64,000 nucleotides of DNA from NCBI GenBank assembly GCA_037954665.1, contig JBBMOL010000245.1, forward strand, positions 496,001 to 560,000, written 5' to 3'. The translations under genes and the position numbers were made by a program. The notes under the pieces are model-generated. The model was not told where the DNA came from and did no database searches. It worked only from the letters and a program-made list of their open reading frames with translations. Source of the stretch: Laguncularia racemosa. Lineage: Eukaryota > Streptophyta > Magnoliopsida > Myrtales > Combretaceae. The stretch's first letter is position 1. Each line of letters starts with the position of its first letter. Below are positions 58,513-64,000 of this stretch, piece by piece.

Positions 58513-61500
58513 TCATCTGAGAGATATTGACTTGTATTCTCTGACTGTTCTTGTTATTGCTTGCTCAACCGGTAGTCTTTCCATGCTTGATGCACCGTAA
58601 AACCCATGAACTCCTTTGGTGTTCTTCAATATGAATTCTGCTTCCTTAGGACCAGATATAGGACCTGAAAATCAAACCAGAAAATGTAATCACAACCATA
58701 TGCAAAGCAGGTAGAAGATAAATTATAGCCAAAAATAGATAATTCTAAATGATCTTATATCTCAAGATGGTCACCATCAATGGGTCCTTGATGAGTAAAT
58801 TTTCCTAGTTGCATATCCTCAAGAAAGTTAATTATATGATCGTCCTCCTAGGCCAAATTTTGGCCTTCTTAGACATCCTCAAACCATTTCAGCAGAGGTA
58901 ATTTGATGGAATTTAAAAGATTTTCATATCTTTGATGGTGCAACTGCATGCTCTTTTGCGATCACCTCATATCATTAATGTCCATGCATCCATGACCAAT
59001 GATTGCAACCGCATTTGTGTTCTGTCCTGGGATCAAAATTTAGCATCATGGGAGCTCCTTTATAATTGTTTTACATCTCCGTTGAGTCATAGTCAAGCTA
59101 ATTCCTTCTCAAACTACAAGAGTGACAACCCCATAAGAGCAGATAACATTTTTTCACATGAATAAAAAATCAATAGCTTATCTCATACATTAAGACTTAG
59201 GTAGATGGGACAAGAATTGAGGAGAAATGAATTAATAAGATGGGAAAACTCAAATGCAAAACCAAGCATAAACAAGTACAAGAAAAAATTAAAAATTTCT
59301 CTTAAGGGACAACACAAAAATAATAAAGACGGTGTAAGAGTTGACAGAGTCCAGCAAACAGGTTTGAATAGTCAAGTTCACAAAAATGTAGCAAGCATTA
59401 ATAAAGTGAGACCAAGATAATACCTCCATGGCATAAGACAATAGTATTGGGGTTGATCCCATGTGCAGCATTTGCAATGGCCTGTACACAATCAACACTT
59501 TCCTCTAATGTAAGAGCCGTTTTTGCACCAATTGACCCAGAAGTTGTAAGCCCCATATGAGCAACTATAACATCAGCCCCAGCTTTAGCCATTTCCACAG
59601 CTTCGTTTTCATTAAATGCATAAGGTGTTGTCAATAGACCCATCCTATGAGCTTTAGCAATCATTTGAACCTCTAAGCTAAGCACAGAAGAATGAAAGAG
59701 TGGTGGTATAAAAAATAATGGTTGTTTAAGTACATAGGAATAGGATGAAGAGTGTGAATATCCTACCTATATCCCATTCCAGTCTCCTCCAGATTCTGTC
59801 TAAAATTTCCATCAAAGAGCCCCACAGTGGGAAAGTTTTGCACCCCGCAGAATCCAAATGACTCCAGTTGTTTTAGGAAGTAATCCATCCGACGAAAAGG
59901 ATCAGTTCCACATACTCCAGCCAGAACAGGAACTTCCTTGACTACCTACAAGACAAGTATTTTAAGTATAATGTTCAATCAGGTGGATGAATGTTGGAGT
60001 ACATATATTTCTCTTCAAGCAGACAAATATCCCTAAGAGCATATGATAATTTGATTGAAGAAGTAATGTTTACTGTAAATGAGAATGCTTTCATCCTAAG
60101 TGTTTTGAACAAATTCATCCTGACAATGGAGAAAATTCCATACGCTTGGAAGAACAAAGATGATTAAACACTCAGCATCCATGCTTTCCCATCCAAAGAT
60201 CATTAATTTTGCAGGAGATTATCCAGCAAAAGTGCATTTCCTTTGTTATATCATATTTCTCTATTTGTCTTGTTAGTTCAGTGCTAAGACCAAGGATCAA
60301 CAGTATTGTGATATCATATCATCCCTTCCTATTTATTCATCTTTAACTTTGTATCTTCTTCTCATAAAGAATGTATAAGATGCCTTAGTTTCAAAAGCTT
60401 CCTCCTGGCAATGCTTCATAATTCCAATGTAACTTGAAGAATATGCGAAAAGTGATCAAATAAATGAGTGATGGAAAAATTATACCATCATGAGTGTAGC
60501 CACATAATCTTTTCGTTATACTATGTTTTAAACCAATAAGTAGATGAAACTTACTGGTAATACTTCACTAGCCATTTCAAGCACAACTGCATTTGCATCA
60601 GCATAAGGCAATAAGCCTGCCAATGATCCCCTTCCAGCCATGCGAAAACGTCCCGAATTGTACAATACTATCAAGTCAACCCCACCTGCTTCTTCAAACT
60701 TGGCTGATATGCCTGTCCCTGCTCCAGCTCCTATGATGGGAATCCCTTCATTAATTTGATCTTGCAGCTGCTGCAATATTTTCTGAGTTCTTTCCAGAGT
60801 CTCTGCCAGAAAATTCATTTTAGTGGCATAAGTCAAATTGCATGAACAGAGTTAAGACATTAAAAAGTTAGGAAGTCAGGAAAATCTTCAAAGGAAGGCA
60901 GTAAACAGTCGAGTAACAGCAGTCTCGCTGTTGTCTCCTGACTATTGATTACTAATACCTGTTAATGTGTCGTCCTAATTCAGCATCATTGCATTTATTA
61001 AAAAATGCAATGATACTGATTACTGTATACTCAGTTAAAAAAAAAATAAATTGAGGTTTCTTAATGCTTTGACCATTCTTCAATCAAAGTGTTCTGAAGA
61101 TACAGTGAGATGTTACAAACTTTGAATTCCAAAGTTCCAGCTCTCATGATAATTAAAAAAAAAAAAAAAAAATTGGACTGATCAATTCCATCTAAAAACT
61201 GCTCTTTTATGCAATACATGAGCAGGAACTAGGAATTTGTTTGCAGTGACTTGCATTTGACTTATGGCATAGCATGAGTGAAAAATTCACCTAATTAAGA
61301 ACTATATAAAGTACCTTTTAAGAAACCAAGTAAGATGAAAACGTAAGAACAAAAAAGACGCTGTAAAACTTGTGATGATGCTTTTCCAACTACAAAAGAA
61401 TTTAACTGCATAAACCATGACCTGGTCTGGCATCTGGGAAATCACTTAGGGTGTATATACTAGCCCTGAAGCTTGAAGAATCCATCCTTGCAAGTTTCTC

Positions 61501-63802
61501 AATGACATCTTGATTATTAGAAGTCGGATGAGCAAATTCTCTGTTGGTGATTCTAGTTATCTCTAAGAATGAGTCTACAAGTATGTTAGCAAACTTGGGG
61601 TCATTGATGTGACAAGGATATGTCTTTACCTGCATCAATAGGCATCCAAAATTAGAGTTAATCTTAATGGTGAATTCAGAACCTCTTGAAATATTAGAAT
61701 GAGCAGAAGTGCATTAGGGTCTGACATGGCCAAAAACAACCAAATTACCTGTCGATCGTCATTTATCTTTATAAGGTTAGTAAGTTCTTTTAGGAGAGTT
61801 GCAGTAGCATCAGGATCATAAAATGGATAACCTGGGGCATCCAAAGCAGAAACACCACTTTCTGGGAGGCAAACACAAACCTTTGATGATGACTTGTTCA
61901 GCTTGTTTGCTATGAATTCGGCAAATTTTTTGTTCTCTTCAACTTTTGTTCGCATAAGAGAAACCTGATAAAAAGGTAAGATAGCTTCATGAAATCACCA
62001 TTCCATACTTCCTAAAAGATTACAGCATGACAGCCACATGATTAGGAAATAGATTGTGTTTGGAGCCCATACTAAGTCAAAGTTGGCCTTGATTGTCACC
62101 AGAGTTTGAGAGAAAAAGAAAAGCTAAAGTCCCCATTTGAACTGATGATGATATAATTGGCTGAAAGCATTCTAAATATAGACTACCACAGGGAAGAAGA
62201 ATATAAGAGTACAGTAGGACTTCATGAAAATGAAGAGTAACACATAAAATAACATCACCTGCTTATTGTGTTCATGGATCTTTCTGTGCTGAAAAATAGA
62301 AGGAATGGTATCTCTTGCTCCAAAGTTCACCATGTCTAATGCACCCACACTCAAAACTAAAGGAATCTTCTTCTCTATGATGGCATCAAAACGAGAACTA
62401 TCACAAGCCATAACTCCTCCAAGAACATGGTCAGCTACCTCAGTTGTCGTTATGTCCAAAACGCCCTGACCGTTGGAAAAGTGTAATAAATTACTTAGAG
62501 AATACACCATGCTAGGACAGATCACAAAGTATGGAAACTTAATGATTCATACAGTTTTCCCAACAAGAACGATAAATTGGGTTATGCCATTTCACCAAGT
62601 TGAATTTTGATCTGGTTGATTATATAACATTCTGTGTATTAATATAGGTGAGAGAATGATCTAACATTTCAGATTATTACTAGAATATTAATGAAGACCA
62701 AACATATTATCATGAAACATATTTCTCCTTCAAGCTTAGACACCAAGAAATGAGCTCAGATTAGCATATTTAAGTGAATCAAGCCTGTGTTATAACCAAA
62801 TGCTTCCGAAACTGAATATCCATTTGTATACTAATATATGAGAGAAATTCCAGATTATTATTGGAATATTTGGTGATGACCTAACATTTATCACGAAACG
62901 GTTTTCTCTTTTAATCTTAGACAAAATAATCAGCTCAGATTATCATCAGATGATTGCTTTTTGCCATTGATATTTGGATGGCATTTTATAAAAGATGAAG
63001 CTCTAGATATGAGAAAGATAATCTACTTTCTCTTGGAGAAATATTACAAGGACATCTTTTAAAGTTTGTGGCAAATGAAAACATAATTAGAGTAAAAAAT
63101 CATTAGAAGTACAATCTAGCAAATAGTGACTAAACAAACCTGTATAAACCCCTCTTGAACAAGAGACTCCATAGCCTTGCCCCCAACTCCAGTAGCATGA
63201 AAAACCAAAGTCTCATATCCTTCTTTCTCCAGTCTATCTTTAACAGCATTAACACATGGTGTGGTGACACCAAACATAGTCATACCAACTGTTGGTTTGA
63301 CCTCTGAATTACACAACGCTTGGTATCTACCAAACTCAAGCTTCCCAAGTACCATTCCAGCAAATGCAGCAGCAGCATTGGAAAACACAACCCTGCTCAC
63401 ACTATTAATACCACATATATCCACAATCGAAGGAAACAATAACAAATCTGTCGACCCAATATAAGGTTCGGTGTGCCCACTTGCTACAGTTGACACAATG
63501 ACCTTAGGCAACCCTATAGGCAAAGCTCTAAATGCAGATGAGATAAGTGATGTGCCTCCACTGCCTCCGAGACCAATAGCTCCACCTAAAACACCATCTT
63601 TGCTATATTTTTTAAGAAAATTTTCTAGGGCTTTGCTCATTATGGCTACTGCCTCTGCTCGGTCATCAGGAAGCTGAGTTGGTTCTTGTGCAATTGATTC
63701 AAAATAGCAAGACAAAACTTCCTTTCTTGAAACAAAGGTTACACCTTCAGTGCCCTTAATCTCCTCTTGACCAGCAGAAACATCGACAACTGATACTTCA
63801 AT
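58513..63802 (-). CDS. Tm-1-like protein (UPF0261 + TIM barrel), 5' exon outside window
   Basis: Eight exons on the minus strand: 63140-63802, 62259-62465, 61749-61964, 61422-61629, 60555-60802, 59767-59945, 59424-59677, 58513-58664. All have GT-AG junctions and consistent phases, giving 708 aa to the stop. The family is about 750 aa, so roughly 45 N-terminal residues lie in an exon beyond 64000. The N-terminal half is UPF0261 (GLGGSGGTSLISSAFRALPI at about 77-96). The C-terminal half, from about residue 432, is a TIM-barrel domain (GIPIIGAGAGTGISAKFEEA, LIVLYNSGRFRMAGRGSLAG, VLAGVCGTDPFRRMDYFLKQ). In tomato, Tm-1 binds tobamovirus replication proteins through its N-terminal part and blocks viral RNA replication. 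The ordinary role of this widespread plant family is unknown, and resistance here cannot be inferred. Gene appears intact. Confidence 0.88.
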
Positions 63803-64000
63803 CTGCAATGTTTTATGAATAGATAAACAAATGAATTCGGGGAAACAGTAAACTTATATTTGATCAATCAAGCTGTATGATTTATTTTGTCAATCTATCA
63901 ACAACTGAGATGGTCCATCAATTCCTACATCCTAAACATGAATCTCTTGTGGGGAAGGGGGGATGGTGAAAAAAACTACTTTCTTCCATCATGCCAATAT

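Noticed and set aside
63803..64000. First exon of the Tm-1-like gene within the window
   Set aside because: The minus strand upstream of the 63802 acceptor shows only intron-like sequence, with no start codon leading into a spliceable frame, so exon 1 is placed outside.

Overview
The window looks like AT-rich nuclear DNA of a flowering plant, most likely a eudicot. It has GT-AG spliced genes of plant-specific families and is dominated by layered LTR retrotransposons. There is no bacterial, organellar or viral gene set. The species cannot be named from sequence alone.

Genes. Three real protein genes are present, all spliced. (1) 22780-25462, minus: a two-exon AAA-ATPase of the plant BCS1/AATP1 class, 502 aa. 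(2) 53486-57701, plus: a nine-exon cytochrome P450 of the CYP85 clan, best matched to CYP722 (strigolactone-related), 487 aa, apparently intact, with one GC-AG intron. (3) 58513-63802, minus: the last eight exons of a Tm-1-like gene (UPF0261 domain plus C-terminal TIM barrel), 708 aa in the window; the first exon lies beyond base 64000. Genes 2 and 3 converge, with only about 0.8 kb between their stop codons.

Mobile DNA, left to right. 1-3496: 5' part of a decayed minus-strand Ty3/gypsy element (Tekay/Del-like) with gag, protease, PBS and a 1.9-kb LTR. 3680-8198: probable non-autonomous CACTA-like element. 10708-11164: hAT-type MITE with an 8-bp duplication (7 of 8 bases). 11.7-14.2 kb: degenerate LTR/PBS fragments and a copia gag fossil. 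14653-22245: a decayed Ty1/copia element split by a complete CRM-like Ty3/gypsy element (15133-20501, TSD GGATC). That element has lost its reverse transcriptase and RNase H and encodes its integrase tail inside the LTR. 26740-28940: fossil hAT transposase. 29453-47193: a 17.7-kb Tat/Ogre-lineage gypsy element with exact TSD TCTTA. It carries an 80-bp tandem array beside its 3' LTR, a nested 2.1-kb solo LTR (TSD CCAGT) that contains a tRNA-like module, and a 2.3-kb inverted repeat at its 5' end.

Layering. The Tat/Ogre body and the copia element are heavily decayed and therefore old. The solo LTR still has dense CpG and looks younger. The CRM-like element's LTRs differ by roughly 35 substitutions over about 840 bp (counted by eye). 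No wholly new gene system was identified. The most unusual structures are the tRNA-like module in the LTR, the large palindrome, and the LTR-encoded integrase tail.
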